This document shows positions 56,436 through 64,000 of a DNA stretch of 64,000 bases, in pieces. Each line of letters opens with the position of its first letter. Position 1 is the stretch's first letter. The position numbers were made by a program, and so were the translations under genes. Source of the DNA: Roseobacter denitrificans OCh 114 (GTDB lineage: Bacteria; Pseudomonadota; Alphaproteobacteria; Rhodobacterales; Rhodobacteraceae); assembly GCF_000014045.1 (NCBI RefSeq), contig NC_008209.1, forward strand, positions 3,991,001 to 4,055,000, given 5' to 3'. Below the pieces are notes generated by a model. It worked only from the letters and a program-made list of their open reading frames with translations. It searched no databases and had not been told where the DNA came from.

Positions 56436-57122
56436 TCAGACGAAGCCGCCTATCCATTGGCTCAGTCGCTCCCCGAACCCCGTAAATTCCGCCAGCAGGA
56501 CGAGGGTCGGCACCGGCGCGACGGCGACCGCCACGCAGGCCAGAAACGCCGGGAAGGTGAAAGTCCGACTGTACCCGACCGCCATCGCAATACCGCCCCC
56601 GCCGCCAATCATGGTATTGGCCGGCATGTTGATCAACAGGGCGAGCGCAAGCCAGCGAAAGCGCAACAGCCCGTTACTCCACGGGCGATCCCGCAGGTCT
56701 TCGACCAGTGACGTGATTGCATCCAAAGTCGCAGTCCCCCTACGATAATATGCCGGGTTTCGAAATCGGGATGCAAGCCGCCCGATCGCGAAGGCAATCA
56801 ATAGGGCGAGGACCGTTGCGACATAGACGGGCCACGCCATGGCAGCGCCGAACACGACCAGCAGCGCAAGGCCGATTTCCGCACCCGGCATGAAGGGCAT
56901 GGCGAGCAGGATCATGTAGAGCAACAGCAACGTCCAGACCCCGCTGCGCGATGTGGATATCTGATCCGGCAGCGTCGAAAGCATCGGCGAAACGTCCAAC
57001 CTTGCCACTGCAATCGCAGTCACCGCGACAATCAGGACAAGGACGCCCATGGGCCAGCGCCTGCGCGGGCGGAGGCCCAAGCGCACATCGCGGGCTTTTG
57101 GCGCGTGCAGAGAATTTGTCAT
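56436..57122 (-). CDS. VTT/DedA-like integral membrane protein
   Basis: A 228-residue membrane protein with about five membrane segments, starting near residue 24 (GVLVLIVAVTAIAVA). The stretches MPFMPGAEIGLALLVVFGAAMAWP and MPANTMIGGGGGIAMAVGYS resemble the core of the VTT (DedA/TMEM41-like) family, a group linked to lipid scrambling and membrane homeostasis. ATG overlaps the stop of the preceding gene (ATGA). Confidence 0.72.
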   Translation of the reverse strand: MTNSLHAPKARDVRLGLRPRRRWPMGVLVLIVAVTAIAVARLDVSPMLSTLPDQISTSRSGVWTLLLLYMILLAMPFMPGAEIGLALLVVFGAAMAWPVYVATVLALLIAFAIGRLASRFRNPAYYRRGTATLDAITSLVEDLRDRPWSNGLLRFRWLALALLINMPANTMIGGGGGIAMAVGYSRTFTFPAFLACVAVAVAPVPTLVLLAEFTGFGERLSQWIGGFV

Positions 57123-57523
57123 GGCCGTGCCGGCATTGCTTGATCGTCGGGCCACCGCCATGTGATCCAGGAAATCGCCGCGAGGGCGCAAAACGCGACG
57201 CCGAAATGGAGAGTATCGTCCAAGTCGGTGGGCGGCGCCATCACGGCTGAGCCCGCGGTGAAGATCACCCCGAATGCGCTCACCGGCCGCAGCCAGCGCC
57301 GCTCCAGCAGCAGCGAGAGCAGGACCATGGAGATGATCACAAGCGCAAAAAACCCGCCCATCAGCATCAGTTCGTCTGTGATCGGGGTGCCGTTGTAATG
57401 GCCCGTCAGCAGCATCTCGAGATGAGACTTCAGCAAAAACTGGTGGATGTCACGAAAGATGATGTTCAGCAGGATGAACAGCCAGAGCGCGGATAGGAGA
57501 GTGTGTGGGTCGAGCTTTCGCAT
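57119..57523 (-). CDS. Small four-helix membrane protein, unknown
   Basis: A 134-residue protein with about four hydrophobic segments (LLSALWLFILLNIIF, MLMGGFFALVIISMVLLSLLL, VSAFGVIFTAGSAVM, FGVAFCALAAISWITW). It resembles the DUF6326-type small membrane proteins, but that match is tentative. Stop overlap with the VTT gene shows co-translation. The start at 57523 has only an A-rich, weak ribosome binding site (AGAAGAA). Confidence 0.65.
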   Translation of the reverse strand: MRKLDPHTLLSALWLFILLNIIFRDIHQFLLKSHLEMLLTGHYNGTPITDELMLMGGFFALVIISMVLLSLLLERRWLRPVSAFGVIFTAGSAVMAPPTDLDDTLHFGVAFCALAAISWITWRWPDDQAMPARP

Positions 57524-57567
57524 TTTGAGTTCTTCTTCTTTTGAGTTTTTTGATGTTTGACTTGAGG

Positions 57568-58236
57568 TCACGACCCGCCGGAGATCGCAGCAGGTCGCCC
57601 GGGCATCGCGCGGATGCCGCGGATAAGGAGTTCCGCGACTGCAAGGTTGATGACCCACGCCCCAACCATCAGAAGGTCGCGGGCGAAACCGAACGGCTCG
57701 GTCTTCGTCAAGGCCATGGCGATCAGGAACAGCGCGGTCTGGGTCGAGGCCCCTTGGCCGATCGCATAGGCGCGCAAGACTGCAGCGCGGTGTGCGGCAG
57801 GCATGCGCGCCCGGATCGCCACGATGGCCCAAAAGATGAAGGCGATCATCGCGAGGCTGAATGTCACGCGCACGCCATAAAGCAGTGGTCCCTGCAGGGA
57901 CTCCGGAAACGCGTAGGACACGGTCATCCAGAGACCGGTGAGCGCACTGAGGCATCCTGCTGCCGCAACCACCCGCCCAAGCATCCTGTGCAGGGCGGGT
58001 CGAGCCTGCCTCAGGCTCGGCAGTAACTGAACGGCCCCCGCAAGACAGAATATCGAACTGGCGAGGATATGCAGGGCAATCGGCAGGGGATCGATCACCG
58101 CACGGGGGTTCGGCGGGATGATCGCAGCACCGCCGACAAGCTCCGGAATGCGGAGCAGGCCGATGACTGCCGGAAGGAAAGAGTAGAGGAACACGAGGGC
58201 GAGGAAGGCGCATTCGCGACGGCTGATCAAATGCAT
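57568..58236 (-). CDS. DUF2306-type membrane protein
   Basis: A 222-residue membrane protein with about seven spans. HILASSIFCLAGAVQLLPSLR and HRMLGRVVAAAGCLSALTGLWM carry the paired histidine-bearing helices characteristic of the DUF2306 family. AAAGG precedes ATG 58236. Function is unknown; the family's helices could bind haem or a quinone, which is speculation. Confidence 0.72.
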   Translation of the reverse strand: MHLISRRECAFLALVFLYSFLPAVIGLLRIPELVGGAAIIPPNPRAVIDPLPIALHILASSIFCLAGAVQLLPSLRQARPALHRMLGRVVAAAGCLSALTGLWMTVSYAFPESLQGPLLYGVRVTFSLAMIAFIFWAIVAIRARMPAAHRAAVLRAYAIGQGASTQTALFLIAMALTKTEPFGFARDLLMVGAWVINLAVAELLIRGIRAMPGRPAAISGGS

Positions 58237-58270
58237 GCTTCGGCCTTTCAAAAGAGCGGTTCGGGCTGCG

Positions 58271-58903
58271 TCAGGCGGGTTTGCGCGCGACGATGATCGG
58301 GCTCATGCGTTTCGTGCCAAGATGGATCTTTCGCTCGACCGTAAAGCCTGCGTCCTTTAGAAACCGGACAAGCTCCGCCTCGCTCAAAGGCGTCACCGGC
58401 GGCGCGAAACGCAGTGCAGTCAGCGTCGGGATCAGCGCGCGGATCGGCCACGCTGCTGCCTTGGTGCATACTGTCTTGGACAGGAAGAGACCGCCCGGCT
58501 TCAGCTGCGTATTGACGGCCGCCAGTACGTCCGGCAGGTCCTCGACAAGGTGCAGCAGACTGAAGGCGCAAACCGCGTCGAAGGGCGCCCCGGCAATCTG
58601 ATCGCCCGCATCCGCATGATGAAAGCTGACATTCGCCGGCGCCCCGGGGCCAAGCTTCGCATCGGCGATCCCGATCATGGCGCGCGCACCGTCGGTCGCG
58701 GTGTAGTGCATGACACTGGGGGCGAGCCGCAGCGCAGTTGTCCCCGTTCCGCAGCCGATTTCGAGCACGCGGTCACTGGGCCGTAGCAGGGATGCGGCAA
58801 GCGCGAGCTTCTCTTCATAGGCGTCGGGATCATCCACAGGTTTGCGGGCATATTTGGGCGCAATGCGGTCCCAGAAAAGTTGAGTTTCCATTGGTCGTTC
58901 CAT
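58271..58903 (-). CDS. Class I SAM-dependent methyltransferase
   Basis: A 210-residue methyltransferase. Motif I VLEIGCGTGTTALRLA lies near residues 48-63, the acidic residue of motif II in YTATDGARAM near 75, and FDAVCAFSLLHLVED near 112. The substrate is unknown. ATG 58903 has AAGG 5 bases upstream; ATG 58891 is an alternative. It leads the leftward row 58903-55303 and faces the LysR gene at 59040. Confidence 0.84.
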   Translation of the reverse strand: MERPMETQLFWDRIAPKYARKPVDDPDAYEEKLALAASLLRPSDRVLEIGCGTGTTALRLAPSVMHYTATDGARAMIGIADAKLGPGAPANVSFHHADAGDQIAGAPFDAVCAFSLLHLVEDLPDVLAAVNTQLKPGGLFLSKTVCTKAAAWPIRALIPTLTALRFAPPVTPLSEAELVRFLKDAGFTVERKIHLGTKRMSPIIVARKPA

Positions 58904-59039
58904 CAAAGCCTTGTTTGCAGGCACCGGGTAGAACATGCCGAAGCAGTCAGCGCGTCACATCCCGGTGTTATGAACGGTATCGCCATGCATCCGCGATTGG
59001 TCGATTGCCGATTTCTGTCCATCTGCTATACGCTGATAT

Positions 59040-59954
59040 ATGAACTGGCAGGCCATCTCATTCGACTGGAACCAGGTGCGCGCCTTCCTCGCGACGGTCC
59101 AAGAGGGCTCGTTCAGTGGCGCAGCGCGCGTGCTGAAGACGACGCAGCCGACGGTCGGACGGCAGATCGGCGGTCTGGAGAAGGCGCTTGGCGTGACGCT
59201 GGTTGAGCGCAGCGTCCGTGGCCTTACCTTGACGGAGGCAGGGCGCGATCTGCTGGAACACATGCGCACCATGGGCGAGGCCGCAACGCTCATCTCGATG
59301 GTGGCCGACGGCAAATCACAGGACGTGAGCGGAGAGGTCACGGTCACGGGAACGGACCTGTTGTCAGCAGCAATCCTGCCGCGCGTGCTCAAGCCGTTGC
59401 GACAGACAGCACCGGGCATCCGTGTCCGCATCCTAGCGTCGAGCGAAATGCAGAATCTGACGCAACGCGAGGCCGACATCGCGATACGCCACGTCCGGCC
59501 AGACCAGCCGGACCTCATCGCGCGCCATCTTGGGGACTTCCGCGCCAACCTCTACGCCGCATCGGACTATCTCGACAGGGTGGGCCGCCCGCATACACCG
59601 CGCGATGTGGCCACGCTCGATTTCGTAGGCAACGCCGATCCCGAACGCCTGATGGCCCCGCTGCATAACATGGGCGTACCCATCCGCCCCGAGAGCTTCG
59701 TCATGTCGAGCGCAAACGGGGTTGTTGCATGGGAACTGGTGAAGGCGGGCTACGGCGTTTCCATGCAGCCCGAAGCCCTTGGTGACGCCGACCCCGGCAT
59801 AGAGAGGGTTCTACCGGACTTCCCTTCGCTTGAATTCCCGATGTGGCTCGTCACGCACCGGGAGTTGCAGACCAGCCGCCGCATAAGGGTGGTCTTTGAC
59901 CTGCTGGCGCGGGGCTTGTCCGAGCGCGTGCGCCGTGGGAACCGTTTCGCTTGA
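59040..59954 (+). CDS. LysR-family regulator
   Basis: A 304-residue LysR protein with its DNA-binding domain at about residues 5-65 (DWNQVRAFLATVQEGSFSGAA, TTQPTVGRQIGGLE) and an effector domain from about 95. The divergent position 136 bases from the methyltransferase gene suggests it controls that row of genes. Confidence 0.86.
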   Translation: MNWQAISFDWNQVRAFLATVQEGSFSGAARVLKTTQPTVGRQIGGLEKALGVTLVERSVRGLTLTEAGRDLLEHMRTMGEAATLISMVADGKSQDVSGEVTVTGTDLLSAAILPRVLKPLRQTAPGIRVRILASSEMQNLTQREADIAIRHVRPDQPDLIARHLGDFRANLYAASDYLDRVGRPHTPRDVATLDFVGNADPERLMAPLHNMGVPIRPESFVMSSANGVVAWELVKAGYGVSMQPEALGDADPGIERVLPDFPSLEFPMWLVTHRELQTSRRIRVVFDLLARGLSERVRRGNRFA

Positions 59955-60137
59955 CAAAAGTGGTACGGCCCATCTAAACGGCGCGCAGGCAACAGACGCC
60001 TGCCGCCCGCCGACATCCTGTCACGGTGAAGTTCTGTAGCAGACACGATCTTCGTCATCCTCGGCACCTGTCGCGCGGATGGTAATGCGGGCCCCGTCCA
60101 ATCCTTGCGCGACCTGAGCCAGAAGGAACACCGGGTC

Positions 60138-60521
60138 ATGTCGTCCCATATGAACTCATTTCTCACCGGGCCGATCAGCCCGATCTATGCGCGCACGGCG
60201 CCTCCCGTCATCTTCGTCATGGGCGTGACCGGCCTGCGCGCCAGGGTCGATGCGCTCTGTGCAGGGCATCTCGCGAAACGGCAGTCAATGGCCGCGATGA
60301 GTTTGCGCGCCCCACGCAGCAGCATGGGCTTCAATTGCGTCCTGATCTGCCTTCTCGACGTGGGCGCGGCGGGGTCGGTCGGTGCGTTGACTATCTGGCA
60401 CGCCGTGCCTCTGGCCGAGGGTCTGCTCGTTGGGCTGACGGGGCTTGCGGTGGTGCAACGCGCACCTGCGCAGGCCCTGCGCGGCGGTCTTTTCACCACG
60501 GCTTGGGAGGGGCAGGCATGA
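60138..60521 (+). pseudogene. Probable MATE-family efflux protein remnant
   Basis: A 127-residue frame whose first 40 residues (SFLTGPISPIYARTAPPVIF, then VDALCAGHLA) look like the start of a MATE multidrug exporter. A normal member has about 450 residues and twelve spans. Here only a few hydrophobic stretches follow. AAGGAAC stands 9 bases before ATG 60138, and its stop overlaps the next start, so a short protein may still be made. Alternatively it is an unrelated small membrane protein. Confidence 0.45.
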
Positions 60522-60982
60522 CACGCGACTTACCAACGATCACGCAGGCCAAACAGGAAGCGAAGCGCCTGCGCGCGCGCCTTTTCGAACAGGGCGTGGG
60601 GATCAGCCACGCGCAAGCGCTTGAGCGGGTTGCCCAGCGCCATGGCTTGCGCGACTGGAACGCGTTTCATGCCGTGTTGCGCGACCGCCCCCCGCAAGGC
60701 TGGAAGGTCGGCGGGCATGTGACCGGGCGCTACCTGTCGCAGCCCTTCGCCGCGACGGTGCTGAGCGCCGAACCGCTCCAGCCCGGGTGGTTCCGGCTGG
60801 TACTCGACCTCGACGAAGCGGTGGACGTCGTCCGCTTCGACAGTTTCTCGAACCTGCGTAAACGGATCCGGGTAGAGGTCGGCCCAAAAGGGCACTCGAA
60901 GGAGCGGACGTCCGACGGCACACCCCAGATCATGCTGGATCTTGACCACGCTGCTTGCGAAAGGACATCCAATGAACCATGA
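60518..60982 (+). CDS. Glyoxalase-superfamily-like small protein
   Basis: A 154-residue protein whose N-terminal half (ITQAKQEAKRLRARLF, then ISHAQALERVAQRHGLRDWN) matches the helical domain annotated in a glyoxalase superfamily group. The C-terminal half (residues 62-145) is beta-rich with no clear metal-binding residues. GGGAGGGG lies 5 bases before ATG 60518, and overlap with the previous stop indicates coupled translation. Function unknown. Confidence 0.72.
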   Translation: MTRDLPTITQAKQEAKRLRARLFEQGVGISHAQALERVAQRHGLRDWNAFHAVLRDRPPQGWKVGGHVTGRYLSQPFAATVLSAEPLQPGWFRLVLDLDEAVDVVRFDSFSNLRKRIRVEVGPKGHSKERTSDGTPQIMLDLDHAACERTSNEP

Positions 60983-61400
60983 CCTGATCTTTTCGCTCGC
61001 GGGAATGTTGGCGATGACCGGCTGGGCCGCGCTGCTTTTGTCACCGCTCATCCCGGTCTGGTCGGACCGGATCGCGGGCCTCGTACTGCCTGCGGTGCTG
61101 TCCATGGGTTATATTGTGATCCTGTTTATTTTTCCCGCCCCAAGCGGCGGTTTTGGCAGTTTTGCCGAGGTGAGGGAACTTTTCTCGCACGCCGACGCGC
61201 TGATGGCGGGATGGATCCATTTCCTTGCCTTCGACCTTGTGGTTGGCGCGTGGATCTGCCGGCAGGGGCGGCGCGATGGATTGCCCTTCTGGCTGGTGGC
61301 GCCGTGCCTGCCGGTTACATTTCTGTTCGGGCCGGCAGGCTTCCTGCTGTTCCAACTCATTCGGGCCGCTCACGGCATGTCCGGCGTGCGATCCGCATAA
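60972..61400 (+). CDS. ABA4-like membrane protein
   Basis: A 142-residue protein with about four membrane spans. GWIHFLAFDLVVGAWICRQGRR and VAPCLPVTFLFGPAGFLLFQLIR are hallmarks of the ABA4 family, named for a plant protein of carotenoid (neoxanthin) formation. The bacterial role is unknown. It overlaps the previous gene by 11 bases, and AAGGA lies 6 bases before the start. Confidence 0.82.
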   Translation: MNHDLIFSLAGMLAMTGWAALLLSPLIPVWSDRIAGLVLPAVLSMGYIVILFIFPAPSGGFGSFAEVRELFSHADALMAGWIHFLAFDLVVGAWICRQGRRDGLPFWLVAPCLPVTFLFGPAGFLLFQLIRAAHGMSGVRSA

Positions 61401-61960
61401 GACCTGTCGCCAGACCAGGACCGCCAGCGAGGCTCCATCGCTGGCAAGAGTCGTCCGCATGAACGGCCAAGCGATCATGAAGCCACCGCAAATGGGCACT
61501 GAGCAGGCGGCCCTTTGCGGGGTCGCCGCCCGCACGATGGGGTCGCGGTTGGGCACAAAGATCGCGCCTTGGCCCTTTGAAAGCCACGCACATACCCCGC
61601 CATCAGCCCCTTTTTATCGGGTCAACTTCGCGCGGAATGCTACGCCGGGCCGCAAACGGGTCGTGTCTGCACAGCAGTTGGTGGCGTGATGACACACGCG
61701 GGTAGTGGCGCGGATCAATGTACGGTTGTTTTGTGGCTGCGACGGCCCTGCGTTTTCCTGAAAAAATTGCCCGAGAACATCACAGAATTGAAGACGATCA
61801 TCCAATCGCGGCCCCGGCCCCGCACCGAAAAAACAGGGGCGCAGGCTGTGACACATCAGAATGCTTATTCTGCGGCAGATCACGGTTTGACAAATGTGGT
61901 AAACTGGCCTTAAGGGCTTTGCGAAAAATATGCGTGCAGAACAAGTGGGGGACACAATCC
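61401..61960. other. Intergenic region upstream of the symporter gene
   Basis: No gene recognised in 560 bases. A TTGACA box at 61887-61892 could be a -35 element for the symporter gene, but no matching -10 box stands out at normal spacing. Confidence 0.35.
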
Positions 61961-63634
61961 ATGGCTGATCCGGTATTTTTTCAGTTTTCTACAGCAACGG
62001 TTATCGCTCTCTTGGTGCTTTTTTACGGTGGCACCTTTTTCATGTCGACATTCGTGAACGAAAAGGACGAAAGCGTCGATGGTTTCATGGTGTCCAGCGG
62101 CAAGGTTGGCTTTGGCATATCCGCCGCAAGTATGACAGCCACTTGGATCTGGGCAGCGTCCTTTTATGGCGCGGCCATTTCGGGCTATAATTACGGGTTG
62201 TCGGGACCGATACACTACGGGTTCTGGGGGGCGTTGATGATCCTGTTCATCTACCCCTTTGGCCTGCGGTTTCGTGCATTGGCACCCAACGCCCATACCC
62301 TTGCCGAGATCATGCATGCCCGCCATGGCTCCGGCAGCCAGTTGATCCTTGCCATATCCAACCTCTTTGGCAGCGTGATCAGCCTGATGGTGAATTTCAC
62401 GGCTGCAGGCGCGCTCGTATCCGTCTTGTCACCACTCTCCTTTCAGGCGGGCGTGTTGATTGCGGGGATCGGTGTGTTGTCCTACACGCTTTGGTCCGGT
62501 TTCCGGGCCTCGATCCTGACCGATTTTGCACAGGTGGTGGCGATGATGTCGATTGCCGTGATCATCATTCCCTGGGTCTATTTCAGCGCGGGCGGCAGCG
62601 AGGCATTGACCGCCGGCTTTGAAATCATCACCGAAGAACAGGCCGATTTCTTTTCGACCACCGCCATTCTTGAGCAAGGTGCGCCGTTCTTTGTGGCGGT
62701 CCTGGCCTATGCCATCGGCAATCAGACCATCGCGCAGCGCCTTTTCGCGGTGCGGCAGGACCTGATCAAACCCACTTTCATCACCGCGACACTGGGCTAC
62801 GGCTCAATCGTGATCGGGCTGGGCATGCTGGGGTTGATGGCTCTGATGCTGGGCATCGCACCGCATGCAGGCGATGTGAATAACATCATTCCGCAAATGG
62901 CATCGGCCTATCTGCCGCCCATTATGATTGCGTTGTTTTTCATTCTTGTGATCGGCTCGCTGTCCTCGACGGCGGATTCCGACCTGTCGGCGCTGGCGGC
63001 GATCATGATGACGGATATCTACGGGCGCAACCTTTCCAAGGGCAACCCGAGCCCCCGCAAGATGCTCATGCTGGGCCGGTTGACAATGATTGTGGCGACC
63101 ATGGCGGGTCTGATCCTGGCAAGCTTTTCGCTGGATATTCTGGTCATGCTGGTCTTTGTCGGCGCGCTCTGGGGGGCGATCGTGTTCCCGGTGATCGCCA
63201 GCTGCTACTGGACCCGCGTCACCAATCAGGCGTTTATCTGGGCGGTCGTGGGCGGTTTGGTCATGTTCACCGTCGTGCGGTTTGAAATGCTCACGCTTGG
63301 GGGTATCGTCGGTGGCTTCTTTGAACTCATCGCAGCCGTGGGCGGTGGTGTGGTACTGGGGCTGATGGCCTTCGGGTTTTTCGGCCGCATCGTCGGCTTT
63401 GCCGTCGCGGCCATCGGTGGCGTCGTCTGCGCTGTGTATTTCACCGGATTCCTGCGGGAATACACCGTTTTGCTGGGGTCGTTGACGGCTTATGGCGCCA
63501 GCACGATCATCTGCGTCGCGCTTAGCCTGATCGGCAAGGAAGAGTTCGATTTCAATGTGATCAACGACCGTGTCACCAGCTTTGACGATGATGCCGCATT
63601 GGCAGCCGTGCGCGCTGTGGATGAAAAACTATGA
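61961..63634 (+). CDS. Sodium:solute symporter (SSS family)
   Basis: A 557-residue sodium-coupled transporter with about 13-15 membrane segments. SAASMTATWIWAASFYGAAISGYNYG near 49-72 and SLSSTADSDLSALAAIMMTDIY near 330-351 match the sodium-binding and core helices of the family. GGGGGA precedes ATG 61961 by about 9 bases. The substrate is not evident; relatives carry urea, carboxylates or osmolytes. It is followed 34 bases later by a tiny membrane protein that is probably its accessory subunit. Confidence 0.88.
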   Translation: MADPVFFQFSTATVIALLVLFYGGTFFMSTFVNEKDESVDGFMVSSGKVGFGISAASMTATWIWAASFYGAAISGYNYGLSGPIHYGFWGALMILFIYPFGLRFRALAPNAHTLAEIMHARHGSGSQLILAISNLFGSVISLMVNFTAAGALVSVLSPLSFQAGVLIAGIGVLSYTLWSGFRASILTDFAQVVAMMSIAVIIIPWVYFSAGGSEALTAGFEIITEEQADFFSTTAILEQGAPFFVAVLAYAIGNQTIAQRLFAVRQDLIKPTFITATLGYGSIVIGLGMLGLMALMLGIAPHAGDVNNIIPQMASAYLPPIMIALFFILVIGSLSSTADSDLSALAAIMMTDIYGRNLSKGNPSPRKMLMLGRLTMIVATMAGLILASFSLDILVMLVFVGALWGAIVFPVIASCYWTRVTNQAFIWAVVGGLVMFTVVRFEMLTLGGIVGGFFELIAAVGGGVVLGLMAFGFFGRIVGFAVAAIGGVVCAVYFTGFLREYTVLLGSLTAYGASTIICVALSLIGKEEFDFNVINDRVTSFDDDAALAAVRAVDEKL

Positions 63635-63668
63635 CCGCCCGAAACCCTACTGCGAAAGGACCGCGCTT

Positions 63669-63788
63669 ATGTTGACGCTGTATATTCTGATCTGGCCGCT
63701 CATTTCGGCCGTTGTGCTGGCAGTGATTGTCACCGCATTTCTGCGTGAGGTCAGACAGGCAAAGAAAGACGGCACCAAGATCGTTTAA
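63669..63788 (+). CDS. 39-residue putative transporter small subunit
   Basis: A single-span protein (LYILIWPLISAVVLAVIVTAF) with a charged tail REVRQAKKDGTKIV. AAAGGA lies 8 bases before the ATG. Such very short proteins are regularly found after SSS-type symporter genes in related bacteria and are annotated as small transporter subunits. A role in stabilising the symporter is inferred. Confidence 0.75.
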   Translation: MLTLYILIWPLISAVVLAVIVTAFLREVRQAKKDGTKIV

Positions 63789-64000
63789 GCGATCAGCCCG
63801 GATCTGAGGGTCCCGGCGTGCGCCATGAAGGTTTTGGCGGCCGACCCACCGGCCCCTCACACCGTCCGGCGAACGGCTTTGCGCATGAGACTCTGAGCTG
63901 CCAATCGGCTCTTACGGGCAGAAATAGAAATTTGCCCTTGCACTCCGCGCTTTCCTTACTAATTTTGTCAGTCATAGGATGTGAGAGCAAGCCACGCGCC
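63789..64000. other. Window end, no gene recognised
   Basis: The last 212 bases show no recognisable coding sequence or terminator. A leftward frame at 63793-63990 has no familiar features. Confidence 0.3.

Noticed and set aside
57119..58213. Single 364-codon leftward frame covering two membrane protein genes
   Set aside because: The first two thirds read as antisense-like or frame-shifted DUF2306 sequence; only the last 134 codons from 57523 look like a real protein.
60021..60149. Leftward 42-codon frame (MGRHDPVFLLAQ start)
   Set aside because: Protein-like composition, but no clear ribosome binding site, no family match and it overlaps the MATE-like frame; too weak to annotate.

Overview
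The window looks like a chromosomal segment of a marine roseobacter-type alphaproteobacterium (Rhodobacterales). This is inferred from the GC-rich coding style, from gene content (GlpV-type glycerol uptake, PuuD-type urate oxidation, a DAB bicarbonate system, a NasS/NasT-controlled nitrate cluster), and from frequent ATGA/GTGA start-stop overlaps. No rRNA, tRNA, CRISPR array or intact insertion sequence was seen. The species cannot be named from the sequence alone.

Layout. 1-1678: glycerol-type ABC binding protein, cut by the window edge. 2369-6274: large secreted zinc metalloprotease whose C-terminal half is two equal 384-residue tandem units. 6419-19960: a catabolic island for (acetyl)polyamines or related amines. 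It holds two paralogous PotD-like binding proteins flanking one PotABC-type transporter, an acetylpolyamine amidohydrolase, a flavin monooxygenase, RidA, a DUF1028 protein, a LysR regulator, a trimethylamine-dehydrogenase-like flavoenzyme with an apparent 1-bp frameshift, and an ArgE-like deacetylase. Three promoter regions in the island share a dyad, TTAGG-N5-CCTAA, which is the best candidate here for an undescribed regulon. 20028-24998: dabA-dabB plus a divergent LysR gene. 25067-26011: peptidoglycan amidase. 26247-32429: urate degradation (puuD, LysR, uraH, fused puuE-uraD, allA, nucleobase permease).

32430-41700 is a looser, partly decayed accessory region. It has a crystallin-like secreted protein, a VOC/TetR pair with duplicated operator, and a beta-keto acid cleavage enzyme with an SDR and a 3-hydroxyacyl dehydrogenase. 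It also has a remnant of a TRAP permease, a truncated SDR joined to a LysR fragment, and two 99-bp copies of a long-hairpin repeat; a shorter related copy lies at 28501.

41729-54906 is a complete leftward nitrate assimilation cluster: nasT-nasS, an ANTAR-type leader with terminator, nrtA-nrtB-nrtCD, nirB-nirD-nasA, a 97-residue unknown gene, and cysG. Nitrate is imported, reduced to nitrite by NasA and to ammonium by NirBD; CysG makes the siroheme for NirB. NasS/NasT are expected to control leader readthrough. 55303-59954 holds small membrane proteins and enzymes beside a divergent LysR gene. 60138-61400 has a probable MATE remnant coupled to two small genes. 61961-63788 encodes a sodium:solute symporter with a 39-residue partner.
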